From Clostridia bacterium (lineage in GTDB: Bacteria > Bacillota_A > Clostridia > Lachnospirales > Lachnospiraceae), in NCBI GenBank assembly GCA_012515365.1, contig JAAYYM010000165.1, positions 1-9,669 of the forward strand: a DNA stretch of 9,669 nucleotides, in the 5' to 3' direction. The translations under genes were made by a program, and so were the position numbers. Positions 1 to 7,745 of this stretch are shown here, piece after piece; within the stretch, counting starts at the first letter, position 1, and each line of letters opens with the position of its first letter. The notes beneath the pieces were generated by a model. The model ran no database searches, was not told the DNA's origin, and saw only the letters and a program-made list of their open reading frames with translations.

Positions 1-14
1 ATTGGGAGACGATT

Positions 15-1436
15 ATGAACTTTAAAAAATTTGTACGAATGGCTTATCCAATTGTATTAATTCTGTTGATGGTTGTATTTATGCTTCTATATTCTGTTCG
101 CAATATAGCGATGACAAAGTCGCAGTATGAGACAAGACTCCAGGAAACAGGGCATCAGCTGGCCGATGAGATACAGTTGCATATGAAAACCTCAGTTTCT
201 TTTGTGGAGGCATTCGCAGAAGTTTTTTCAGAGTATGAAGATATTCATTCGGCAGAAGCTTTAGATACATTGCAGCGTGTGAGTAAGAAGACCGATTTCA
301 CCAGAATGTGGCTGACAAAAGCAAACGGAGATGCGATTTCATCAGAGGGAAAGGCATCAAATGCTTTGGGACGCGCGTATTTAGAGAATGGATTAATGGG
401 GCTGAGCGGGATTTCAGAAGTACAATATTCTAATGTAAATGGTGAGAGAAATGTAGTTATTTATGCACCCATTTATCAGAAAGAAAAAATCACAGGTTTG
501 ATCATCGGTATTTACAGACTAGATGAACTTTCCCAGATTATTGACATTACCTGTTTTGAGGGACATGGGCATTGTAGCATCTTCCTTCCAGATGGAGAGG
601 TAATCGTAAATTCAGAGAACACGAAATCACTTTACGGTACAAATTTACTTAACTATTGGAATGGGGTTTATTTTGATCAGAATCAATCATTAGAAACCAT
701 TAAGAATGATTTAAAATATGATCAGGATGGAATTATCAGTTATCAGAAGGATGGTTATTTTCAATATGGATATTATTATCCGGTTGGAATCAATGACTGG
801 TTTACTTATGTATCACTTCCGGAGGATGTCGTAACAAAGGAATATTATAATAATATTATATCTACTATTATTATTTGCTGTTGTGTTGTAGTCGTATTGA
901 CTTTGTTTCTTGTTAATACGTTTCATAAAAAGAACAAGAGATTGGTTAAACTGGCGCAGACCGACTCCATGACAGAGCTTTTAAATAGAGGAGCTCTGGA
1001 GAAGATGATAGATGCATATCTAAGTGAAAGTGAGACGCCGGATAGTGCATTATTATTATTTGACATTGATAAGTTTAAACATGTAAATGATACGTTGGGA
1101 CATATTGTCGGGGATACTTTGCTTAAACGGGTTGCTTTACTCATGAGTGAGGAGTTCAGAAAAGAAGATGTACTAGGTCGTCTTGGCGGTGATGAATTTG
1201 TAATTTTTATTAAGAATGCTGCAAATGATAAAAAGCTTAAGAATAAAGCAAATGACTTTTTGGATAAACTTAGACTGATTTCGGACGAGCTTGATGTTAA
1301 AATAGATATATCAGGAAGCATGGGAATTGCATTTTCTCCAAGAGATGGAAAGACTTTTGCGCAGCTGTACAGCAGAGCGGATGAGCTCATGTATCAGGCA
1401 AAAGACCGTGGAGGAGACTGCGTGGTTACAATGTAA
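15..1436 (+). CDS. Membrane-bound diguanylate cyclase (Cache-like sensor + GGDEF)
   Basis: This 473-residue protein probably makes cyclic di-GMP from two GTP in response to an extracellular signal. Membrane segments are visible at about residues 11-28 and 280-303 (the second contains three consecutive cysteines, 288-290). The roughly 250 residues between them look like an extracytoplasmic double-Cache (dCACHE) sensor. The cytoplasmic C-terminus, from about residue 311, is a GGDEF domain: an opening TDSMTELLNR motif at 316-325, the metal-binding Asp350 in FDIDKFK, and an intact GGDEF signature at 391-395. An RKED motif at 382-385, exactly five residues before GGDEF, fits the RxxD product-inhibition I-site. 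Catalytic activity with feedback control is therefore expected. The start is ATG, with GGGAG six bases upstream. There is no EAL or HD-GYP domain. The ligand is unknown. The family call is secure; the operon partner (the pseudouridine synthase gene 15 bases downstream) gives no functional hint. Confidence 0.93.
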   Translation: MNFKKFVRMAYPIVLILLMVVFMLLYSVRNIAMTKSQYETRLQETGHQLADEIQLHMKTSVSFVEAFAEVFSEYEDIHSAEALDTLQRVSKKTDFTRMWLTKANGDAISSEGKASNALGRAYLENGLMGLSGISEVQYSNVNGERNVVIYAPIYQKEKITGLIIGIYRLDELSQIIDITCFEGHGHCSIFLPDGEVIVNSENTKSLYGTNLLNYWNGVYFDQNQSLETIKNDLKYDQDGIISYQKDGYFQYGYYYPVGINDWFTYVSLPEDVVTKEYYNNIISTIIICCCVVVVLTLFLVNTFHKKNKRLVKLAQTDSMTELLNRGALEKMIDAYLSESETPDSALLLFDIDKFKHVNDTLGHIVGDTLLKRVALLMSEEFRKEDVLGRLGGDEFVIFIKNAANDKKLKNKANDFLDKLRLISDELDVKIDISGSMGIAFSPRDGKTFAQLYSRADELMYQAKDRGGDCVVTM

Positions 1437-1451
1437 TGGTTGGAGTATAAA

Positions 1452-2162
1452 ATGGGAAGACTCAGAATTGATAAAGTATTAGCAGATCTGCAGGCAGGGA
1501 CGAGAAGCGAAGTAAAAAAAATCATACGTCAGGGTCGTGTCAGCGTAGACGATGTCATTGTTAAAAATCCAGAAATGAAAGTTGATTATGAAACACAAAA
1601 AATCTGCTTAGACAACAATGAGCTGCATCTGCAGAAATTTGTATATTATATGCTCAATAAACCGGCTGGATGTGTGACAGCGACAAAGGATCAGATCAAT
1701 CCAACCGTTATGGATTATATGAAAGAGGTATGGAGAAAGGATTTGTTTCCGGTTGGTCGTCTTGATCTGGATACAGAAGGTCTTTTATTAATCACAAATG
1801 ATGGAGAGCTTGCACATAAGCTGCTCTCTCCAAGAAAACATGTCGATAAAGTTTATTATGCAGAGCTTGATGGATCTCTGAGACAAGAGATGATTGGTCA
1901 GTTTCAGATGGGACTGAACATTGGAGAAGAAAAAATAACGCTTCCCGCTGACTTGGAAATATTGAGTGAACATACAGCTAAGGTTACCATTCATGAGGGA
2001 AAATATCATCAGGTCAAGAGGATGTTTCAAACTTGTGGATTAAAGGTTACTTATTTAAAAAGAGTCCGTATGGGAACATTGTTGCTGGATCCCAAAATGC
2101 AAAAAGGTGAGTTTCGTGAGTTGACACAAGATGAGATCATAGAGTTAAAAAGTGGAGTATGA
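1452..2162 (+). CDS. rsuA: RsuA-family 16S rRNA pseudouridine synthase
   Basis: A 236-residue cytoplasmic RNA-modifying enzyme. In characterised RsuA members it isomerises uridine 516 (E. coli numbering) of 16S rRNA to pseudouridine. The N-terminal 60 residues or so form an S4 RNA-binding domain (RLRIDKVLADLQAGTRSEVKK). The catalytic motif GRLDLDTEGLLLITNDG carries the nucleophilic aspartate at Asp105, and the C-terminal part has the family's KYHQVKRMF motif. The sequence LLSPRKHVDKVY after the catalytic motif resembles RsuA more than RluB, so the 16S target is favoured but not proven. I chose the ATG at 1452 because GGAG at 1442-1445 sits six bases upstream. An in-frame TTG at 1440 overlaps that ribosome site and is less likely. 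The protein is normal family length and intact. It is a housekeeping gene, 15 bases after the cyclase gene. Confidence 0.92.
   Translation: MGRLRIDKVLADLQAGTRSEVKKIIRQGRVSVDDVIVKNPEMKVDYETQKICLDNNELHLQKFVYYMLNKPAGCVTATKDQINPTVMDYMKEVWRKDLFPVGRLDLDTEGLLLITNDGELAHKLLSPRKHVDKVYYAELDGSLRQEMIGQFQMGLNIGEEKITLPADLEILSEHTAKVTIHEGKYHQVKRMFQTCGLKVTYLKRVRMGTLLLDPKMQKGEFRELTQDEIIELKSGV
2121..2150 (+). promoter_or_regulatory. Possible promoter for the sugar-sensing cluster
   Basis: A perfect -35 hexamer TTGACA lies at 2121-2126, inside the last codons of the pseudouridine synthase gene. The best -10 at 17-base spacing is GTTAAA (2144-2149), matching only three of six consensus positions. Transcription from here would begin near 2157 and give a leader of about 40 bases before the ChvE-like gene. 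The position is sensible for separating housekeeping and sugar-sensing genes, but the weak -10 makes this only a candidate. Confidence 0.22.
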
Positions 2163-2186
2163 GTTTCGTGTATCGTTTCACTTGTA

Positions 2187-2193
2187 CGGAGGT
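2187..2193 (+). promoter_or_regulatory. Ribosome binding site deciding the start of the ChvE-like gene
   Basis: CGGAGGT sits seven bases before the ATG at 2200. The frame is open further upstream to a GTG at 2152, but that would add 16 residues ahead of the signal peptide. The ribosome site and the lipoprotein signal both argue for 2200. Confidence 0.8.
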
Positions 2194-2199
2194 ATAGAC

Positions 2200-3363
2200 A
2201 TGAAAAGAAGGATGTGTACAGTCCTTTTAACGTTTTCACTATTATTCAGTTCTGTTTTATGTGCGTGTAATCAAGAAAATACGCAGACAAAGGATTATGA
2301 AAATGAGTTTACGATTATCGACCAGGTAGGACAGGAATCAAAAACAGAATCTATCGTAAAAGGAAAAAAAGTTGGTGTTGCCATGCCGACAAGGTCATCA
2401 GAGCGCTGGTTAAATGATGGTGCAAATATGAAGGCAAAGCTTGAGGCAATAGGATATGAGGTGGATCTGCAATATGCAGAGGATGATATTCAGGCACAGG
2501 TTTCACAAATTGATAATATGATCCTAAACGGAGCTGATTGCCTGGTAGTTGCTTCTATTGATTCTACAGCATTGGTTGATGTATTACAAAAGGCGAAAAA
2601 AAATGGTATCTATGTGATTGCCTATGACCGTCTTTTGATGAATACGGATGCAGTTTCCTATTATGCAACATTTGATAATAAAGAAATAGGTGTGTTGATC
2701 GGTAAGTATATTGAAGACAAAAAGCACTTAAAAGAAGCGCTTAAAAATGGAAAAAGCTATACCATTGAGTTTTTTATGGGATCACCTGATGATAATAATG
2801 CAGTTTACTTATATAACGGACTGATGGAGATTCTTAAACCTTATCTGGATAATGGGGTTTTGGTATGTAAGTCGAATCAGATATCATTTGAGGAAACTTG
2901 CATATTACGCTGGTCACAGGATACAGCCAGGATTCGTTGTGTGGGATTATTGCGAGACTATTATACGGATGAAAAGCTGGATATCGCGTGTTCGGCATTT
3001 GATGGTTTTTCCTATGGGATCATTACTGCGCTGCAGATGCATGAGTATGATCAGGATCAGGACTGGCCACTCATCACCGGTCAGGATGCTGAGCTGATGG
3101 CAATACAGAATATCATCGATGGAAAACAGGACATGTCTATTTATAAAGATACAAGAATTTTGTCAGGAAAATGCGTTTCAATGGTACAGGCTGTTCTTGA
3201 TGGAGGAACCCCTCAGATCAATGATAATCAGCAGTACAACAATGGAGAAATGGTGATTCCGTCTTATTTATGTAAATCGTTGGTTATTGATCAGGAGAAT
3301 TATCAGGAAATTGTTATAGATGGTGGATATTATACAGAGGTTCAGTTAATGAAAGATCGTTGA
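2200..3363 (+). CDS. ChvE-type multiple-monosaccharide-binding lipoprotein
   Basis: A 387-residue extracytoplasmic sugar-binding protein of the ChvE / multiple-monosaccharide (MmsA-MmsB-associated) family. Known relatives bind several aldoses for an ABC importer, and Agrobacterium ChvE also signals through the kinase VirA. A lipoprotein signal peptide ends in the lipobox LCAC, with the modified cysteine at Cys23. Family hallmarks visible by eye: VGVAMPTRSSERW just after the linker, YDR at 142-144, SYYATFDN at 153-160, GSPDDNNA, RWSQDTAR, DYYTDEKLD, GQDAE at 294-298, IYKDTR and DGGYYTEVQL near the C-terminus. Length is usual for the family. Unusually, the mature body has seven further cysteines. 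The normal partners, a two-domain ATPase and a permease, do not follow. Instead a response regulator starts 12 bases after the stop, which suggests a sensing role. The family call is strong; sugar specificity cannot be read. Confidence 0.93.
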   Translation: MKRRMCTVLLTFSLLFSSVLCACNQENTQTKDYENEFTIIDQVGQESKTESIVKGKKVGVAMPTRSSERWLNDGANMKAKLEAIGYEVDLQYAEDDIQAQVSQIDNMILNGADCLVVASIDSTALVDVLQKAKKNGIYVIAYDRLLMNTDAVSYYATFDNKEIGVLIGKYIEDKKHLKEALKNGKSYTIEFFMGSPDDNNAVYLYNGLMEILKPYLDNGVLVCKSNQISFEETCILRWSQDTARIRCVGLLRDYYTDEKLDIACSAFDGFSYGIITALQMHEYDQDQDWPLITGQDAELMAIQNIIDGKQDMSIYKDTRILSGKCVSMVQAVLDGGTPQINDNQQYNNGEMVIPSYLCKSLVIDQENYQEIVIDGGYYTEVQLMKDR

Positions 3364-3375
3364 TTAGGAGGCAAT

Positions 3376-4989
3376 ATGAGCTATTATTCAGTAATCCTTG
3401 TAGATGATGAGGAAGAGGTCAGAGAAGCAATCATTAGAAAAGTCAATTGGGAATCCATAGGATTTAAGGTCATTGATTCTGCAGAAAATGGTGAAGAGGC
3501 ATTAGAAAAAGCAGAAAAACTATGCCCGGATGTCGTAATGACAGATATACAAATGCCATTTATGGATGGACTGACTTTTTGTAAAAAATTAAAAGAGACT
3601 CTTTCTAATACGAAGATCGTCATTTTTTCCGGATATGATGAGTTTGAATATGCTAAAGAGGCCATCAAGTTAGAGGCAGAAGAATATATATTAAAGCCGA
3701 TTAATTCAGCAGAATTAACGCAGGTTTTTGTCAGGATCAAGCAGCGTCTGGATGAGGAACTTGATCAAAAGAGAAATCTGGACAGGCTTCGTAAGTATTA
3801 CATGGAGAGTATTCCAATGCTTAGGGAGCAGCTTCTGATCAGTCTTTTAGAAGGTAGAGTCGGAAAAAAGGAAATTGTACAGATTGCAGAGTCCTGCAAT
3901 CTTCGCCTGACATCGCCATATTATGTGGTGGGAGTAATCAAGACAGATGTACAGTTTGATGGAGATATGGTGGATGCGGGTCTCTTTTCAGTTTCAATTA
4001 AGCAGATGGTGGAGGAGAGACTGTCAAAGAAATTTTCTTATTTATGCACAAACTACCTTGGAAATGTAGCAATCATCGGACTTTTGAAAGAAAAAGAAGA
4101 GCTTGATGTATTTATTCATATATTAGATCAGGTCTGCAAAATTTCTCATCGGATGTTACGGATTAATGTAACAGGAGGGATCGGACAGATCACGTGTAAT
4201 CTAGAAGAGCTTTATCAATCTTTTCAGGAAGCAAAGGATGCGATAGATTATCGAATTCTAATCGAACCAAATCAGGCGATTTTCATACATGATATTGAGC
4301 CAAAGGCAGATGCAAGATTTATCTTGGATGAAAAGGACATACAGAGTATTACGCGTGCACTTAAGGTAGGAACTAAGGAAGAATTAGAGGAAGCTGTCAA
4401 GGATATGATGAATGTACTTAAGTCATCACGGATCACATTAGCACAGCTGCAGTCTTCTTTTATGGAGCTTCTTGTAGAAATCACGAGGCTGACCAGAGTC
4501 TACGAGCTGGATTCAGATTCTGTTGATCAGTTTCAGATCGATTTTTATCAGGAGATTAGAAAATTTGATTCACTTGATGCAATTGGTGAATGGCTGCTGT
4601 CACTCTGCATGCAGATACGCGGTATGATAAGGGCAGAGCGTAAAGATGCGACAAAGCTTTTAATTGAAAAGGCAGTCTGTTATATGGAGGAGAATTATTC
4701 CAACAGTGAGCTATCTGTAGAGAAAATCTGTAGATTTTTAAATTTGAGTGCGACCTATTTTTCAACTTTGTTTAAGAAAGAAACAGGGCTTAGTTTTGTT
4801 GCATATCTGACTAAGATCAGGATGGAGAAGGCACTTTGGATGTTAGATTCTACAGATGAAAAAGCATATGTGATTTCAGAGAAGGTAGGATATATGGAGC
4901 CTAACTATTTTAGCTATGTATTTAAAAAACAGTTTGGAATTTCACCTTCCAGATATAGGAGTAATAAGGCGGGAGTAAATGAAGAATAA
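3376..4989 (+). CDS. YesN-type response regulator with AraC-type DNA-binding domain
   Basis: A 537-residue cytoplasmic transcription factor, presumably phosphorylated by the adjacent kinase. The receiver domain occupies about residues 1-125, with acidic Asp10 and Asp11, phospho-acceptor Asp57 (in VVMTDIQMP), switch Ser85 (FSGYDEFEYA) and Lys107 (YILKPI), so it is phosphorylation-competent. The C-terminal 100 residues or so carry two AraC/XylS helix-turn-helix units (about 446-470 and 496-520) ending in the typical NYFSYVFKKQFGISPSRYR. The middle region (about 130-425) includes a stretch around NVTGGIGQ and SFQEAKDAIDYR that resembles the degenerate GGDEF-like fold of CdaR/PucR-type regulators; this is a tentative inference. 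AGGAGG precedes the ATG by four bases. Its last 11 bases overlap the kinase start, so the two are translationally coupled. Targets are likely sugar uptake or use genes. Confidence 0.95.
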   Translation: MSYYSVILVDDEEEVREAIIRKVNWESIGFKVIDSAENGEEALEKAEKLCPDVVMTDIQMPFMDGLTFCKKLKETLSNTKIVIFSGYDEFEYAKEAIKLEAEEYILKPINSAELTQVFVRIKQRLDEELDQKRNLDRLRKYYMESIPMLREQLLISLLEGRVGKKEIVQIAESCNLRLTSPYYVVGVIKTDVQFDGDMVDAGLFSVSIKQMVEERLSKKFSYLCTNYLGNVAIIGLLKEKEELDVFIHILDQVCKISHRMLRINVTGGIGQITCNLEELYQSFQEAKDAIDYRILIEPNQAIFIHDIEPKADARFILDEKDIQSITRALKVGTKEELEEAVKDMMNVLKSSRITLAQLQSSFMELLVEITRLTRVYELDSDSVDQFQIDFYQEIRKFDSLDAIGEWLLSLCMQIRGMIRAERKDATKLLIEKAVCYMEENYSNSELSVEKICRFLNLSATYFSTLFKKETGLSFVAYLTKIRMEKALWMLDSTDEKAYVISEKVGYMEPNYFSYVFKKQFGISPSRYRSNKAGVNEE

Positions 4990-6497
4990 ATTTCAAAAAA
5001 GAAGTATCCAATTAATGATTTCTATTTCTTTTACGGTGGTAGCCATTATTGCGATCAGCTTTATGGGTATTATTCTTTATGCGCAATTTGCCAGAAATAC
5101 GAAAAATACTGCGATTGAGAGTAATAAACAGCTTTTGGATCAGGCCAGCTGGAATTTGAATACCTATATCCGAAGCATGATGAGTGTTTCAGATACGATG
5201 TATTATAGTGTTATTAAAAACAGAGATCTTGCATACGAGCCTATGAACAGAGAGATGGAGCTTCTTTATGAAGCCAATAAGGATAATCTGGTCAGTATAG
5301 TCTGTGTGTCAGAGGAAGGCACTGTTTTAACGGCATCCCCTGTTGCAAATAAAAAAATCGGAAACGATATCAAAGAACAAGACTGGTTTAGGCAGGCAAA
5401 CGAGAAGATTGAAAACGTTCATTTTTCAACACCGCATATTCAGAATTTATTTGATAACAGCAATTATAGGTATTACTGGGTCGTGTCCTTGAGTCGTTCT
5501 GTAGAGCTTACGAACAGAGGACATATTCGCAGAGGTGTGTTGTTGGTAGATATGAATTTCAGTGGGATAGAGCAGCTGTTATCCAAAGCAAATGAAAAAG
5601 GGAACGGTTATATTTATTTGATGAACCGAAATGGTGAGATTATCTATCATCCGGAGCAGCAGGCGATTAATTCAGGACTGATTTATGAAAACAATGAAGT
5701 GGCAGCGACTTATGAGGATGGAAATTATGAAGAAGTATTTGAAAAAGAAGAGCGTGTTGTAATCGTAAAAACAGTCGGCTACACAGGATGGAAGCTTGTC
5801 AGTGTGACTCCGGTCAGAGAATTTGCAGTCAGTCTTAATCAGATCCGATTTTTTGCAGTCATGGTAGCGATCATTACAATTCTGTTGATTTTATTTGGTA
5901 ATGTATTGATTTCCTCAAGGGTAACGGATCCGATCAGAAAACTGGAAAAATCCATCAAATATCTGGAAGAGGGTAATTTGGATAAAGAGGTTTATATCGG
6001 TGGAACGCATGAGGTCAGGCATTTGGGAAGAACGATCAATTCAATGGTCAGACAGATGCGTAAGCTGATGGATGATATGGTGCGTGAACAGGAGAACAAG
6101 AGAAAAAGTGAACTGGATGCTTTGCAGTCACAAATCAATCCTCATTTTCTGTATAACACGCTGGACTCTGTTGTATGGATGGTTGAAAGAGAACGATATC
6201 CGGAAGCTATTTCTATGGTTACGGCATTAGCCAGTCTGTTCCGAATCAGCTTAAGTAAGGGTAAAAACATCATCACAATACGGGATGAAATTGCGCATGC
6301 AAAATATTATTTAGACATTCAAAAAGTTCGTTATAAAAATAAATTTTCTGTACAGATAGACATTGATCCGGCGATAGAAGAATGCTGTATCATTAAGCTG
6401 ATCGTACAGCCGTTGCTTGAAAATGCCATTTATTATGGTGTGGAGCATATGGATGGAGAAGGCGAAATCAAGATTAAGGGATATGAATCAGAAGGTG

Positions 6498-6506
6498 ATA
6501 TATATA
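6498..6506 (+). repeat. ATATATATA run at the kinase frameshift
   Basis: Four and a half AT units sit exactly where the histidine kinase changes frame. Reading back two bases here (equivalent to one missing AT unit) joins GDI to YIEVSDNG, the expected strand leading into the G1 box. Short dinucleotide runs are prone to slipped-strand change, and also to base-calling error. Confidence 0.85.
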
Positions 6507-6730
6507 GAAGTATCCGATAACGGTATGGGCATTCCAAAAGAGAAAATCGATTTACTGCTGACGGATGATCAGAAGGCAAGAAAAAGAGGATCGGGTATCG
6601 GACTTGTTAATATTAATCAAAGAATCAAGCTTTACTTTAAAGAGCAGTATGGTTTGAAAATTGAGAGTGAACTTGATGAAGGGACAACCATCATCATTCA
6701 TCTGCCAAAGATCATTTATTCTGAGATCAA

Positions 6731-6736
6731 GGAGGA
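6731..6736 (+). promoter_or_regulatory. Ribosome binding site deciding the start of the tethered binding protein
   Basis: GGAGGA, eight bases before the ATG at 6745, overlaps the last codons of the kinase gene. The frame is open upstream to an ATG at 6661, but that extension lies within kinase coding sequence and would bury the membrane anchor, so 6745 is preferred. Confidence 0.8.
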
Positions 6737-6744
6737 TAAATAGT

Positions 6745-7728
6745 ATGAAAAAGAGCCGATTTCTCCTGATAGCAGGGATCATTCTAATTATTATTTTGTT
6801 AATGATGGCTTACTATTATTACTCTATACAGGGAGAGGAAAACAAAGAAAAGGTCAGCGTTTCCGTGATCGTCTATGGAGAAGATACAGAACGTTGGGAG
6901 AATTTACGTCGCGGTGCAGAACAGGCGGCAGAAAAGATTTCTGATGAGGGTACATTTGTAGAAGTCAATTTAATGACAACGATGAGTGAGCGTGATGCAC
7001 AGGAACAGATCTACCTGATCCAAAGAGAGATCAAGAGAGGAGCAGATGCACTTATAATTGCAAGTTGTAATTATGTGGCTGTGAAGGAGTATTTTGAAAC
7101 AATTGATCGTTCTATTCCTGTTATTTTCGTAGAATCCGGAATCGGAGAGAACTCTGATTATCAGTTTGTTTCGGCGGATAATTACAAAATGGGATATTCT
7201 TTAGGGGAAGAAATATTAAAAAAAGAAATTTCAAAGGTGAAAATTGCTGTCATTGAGGACGGTACAAATCGTGACAGTCTGCTAGAGAGAAAAAGAGGAT
7301 TACAAGATGCGCTTCAAGAGAAGATTAGTAAAATCGTCACATGGAAGAGAAGTAAAAATGAGGAAAATATCCAGACGATGCTTTTTTTGCAAAGAGAGCT
7401 GACAGAGGAAGCTGTAGATGTTGTGGTAGCATTGGACAATACCTCTACGGAGGCAATCGTATCTGCTGTACAGAATCTGAATAAGGATGTCAAGATTTAT
7501 GCAATTGCCAATACAGAAATGGCTATTTATCATCTGGATAATAAAACCATTGAAAGTATGGTTGTGCAGAATGAATTCAGTATGGGATATATTGCGATAG
7601 AACAACTTATGAAGCATTCTGAATATGCTGACGAAGAGTTAAAAAACCATGTTACTTTTATTGCAGTGGATAAGCGGCGTTTATACTTAAAAAAGAATCA
7701 GAAACTACTGTTTCCATTCGTAAAATAA
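6745..7728 (+). CDS. Membrane-tethered type I sugar-binding-like protein
   Basis: A 327-residue protein. A short basic start (KKSR) is followed by a very hydrophobic segment at about residues 6-22 and a run of four tyrosines. There is no lipobox and no clear signal-peptidase site, so it is probably a membrane-anchored binding domain facing outward. The rest has the Peripla_BP_4 / RbsB-like fold: a first strand VSVSVIVYGEDTERW (Trp51 in the usual sugar-stacking region), GADALIIA, VSADNYKMGYSLGEE, and a C-terminal lobe with VVVALDNTSTEA and VVQNEFSMGY. The hinge aspartate found in many sugar binders (GVD in the next gene) is Asn256 here (IAN), so its pocket differs from ribose or galactose binders. 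The layout resembles clostridial XylFII, a membrane-tethered xylose receptor acting with LytS/YesN. It begins one base after the kinase stop. The fold is fairly sure; a co-receptor role is inferred; the ligand is unknown. Confidence 0.85.
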   Translation: MKKSRFLLIAGIILIIILLMMAYYYYSIQGEENKEKVSVSVIVYGEDTERWENLRRGAEQAAEKISDEGTFVEVNLMTTMSERDAQEQIYLIQREIKRGADALIIASCNYVAVKEYFETIDRSIPVIFVESGIGENSDYQFVSADNYKMGYSLGEEILKKEISKVKIAVIEDGTNRDSLLERKRGLQDALQEKISKIVTWKRSKNEENIQTMLFLQRELTEEAVDVVVALDNTSTEAIVSAVQNLNKDVKIYAIANTEMAIYHLDNKTIESMVVQNEFSMGYIAIEQLMKHSEYADEELKNHVTFIAVDKRRLYLKKNQKLLFPFVK

Positions 7729-7745
7729 ATGATAGGAGAAAATTA

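Larger units (their letters stand above)
4979..6743 (+). pseudogene. YesM-type sensor histidine kinase, frame broken at an AT repeat
   Basis: A membrane sensor kinase that would phosphorylate the preceding regulator. The first frame (4979-6520, 513 residues) encodes a membrane segment at about 12-36, an extracytoplasmic Cache-like sensor to about 285, a second membrane segment at about 291-311, a HAMP domain, and the His_kinase motif SQINPHFLYNTLD with phospho-acceptor His389. It also has the ATPase N box LIVQPLLENAIYYG (Asn482). It then reads out of frame and stops at 6518-6520. The rest of the ATPase domain continues in another frame from about 6501 to the stop at 6741-6743: G1 box DNGMGIP and G2 box RGSGIGLVNINQRI. 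Adding one AT to the run at 6498-6506 restores GDIYIEVSDNG and a normal 588-residue protein. As sequenced, the product lacks G1 and G2 and should not bind ATP. Sequencing error, true mutation and phase variation cannot be told apart here. Confidence 0.88.

Noticed and set aside
841..880. A near-palindromic A/T-rich stretch with TATAAT-like words in the cyclase gene.
   Set aside because: It encodes the start of the second membrane segment (Tyr, Asn and Ile codons) and is not a true palindrome; codon composition explains it.
923..1390. A long antisense open frame opposite the GGDEF domain, and similar antisense frames elsewhere.
   Set aside because: They are low-complexity, serine- and leucine-rich shadows of the + strand genes, with no motifs of their own.
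1440..1451. TTG at 1440 as the start of the pseudouridine synthase.
   Set aside because: It overlaps the GGAG ribosome site that is well placed for the ATG at 1452, and the S4 domain begins right after that ATG.
2169..2181. A cre-like stretch (TGTATCGTTTCA) before the ChvE-like gene.
   Set aside because: Spacing between the conserved TG, CG and CA elements is two bases shorter than a catabolite-response element, and the A-rich left part is missing.
2182..2188. TTGTACG, identical to half of a Bacillus-type AraR operator, overlapping the ribosome site of the ChvE-like gene.
   Set aside because: The other half of the palindrome is absent. The same 7-mer also occurs at about 31-37 inside the cyclase gene, and about one such match is expected by chance in a window of this size.
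6494..6510. Programmed ribosomal frameshifting as an explanation of the kinase break.
   Set aside because: There is no classic heptameric slippery sequence, and a -2 or +1 shift at ATATATATA is not a known pattern for this kinase family. Loss of one AT unit is simpler.
6417..6743. The kinase ATPase tail as a separate small gene starting at an internal ATG or GTG.
   Set aside because: Upstream of the break this frame encodes nothing like a kinase, no good ribosome site is seen, and the G1 and G2 boxes only make sense as a continuation of the upstream protein.
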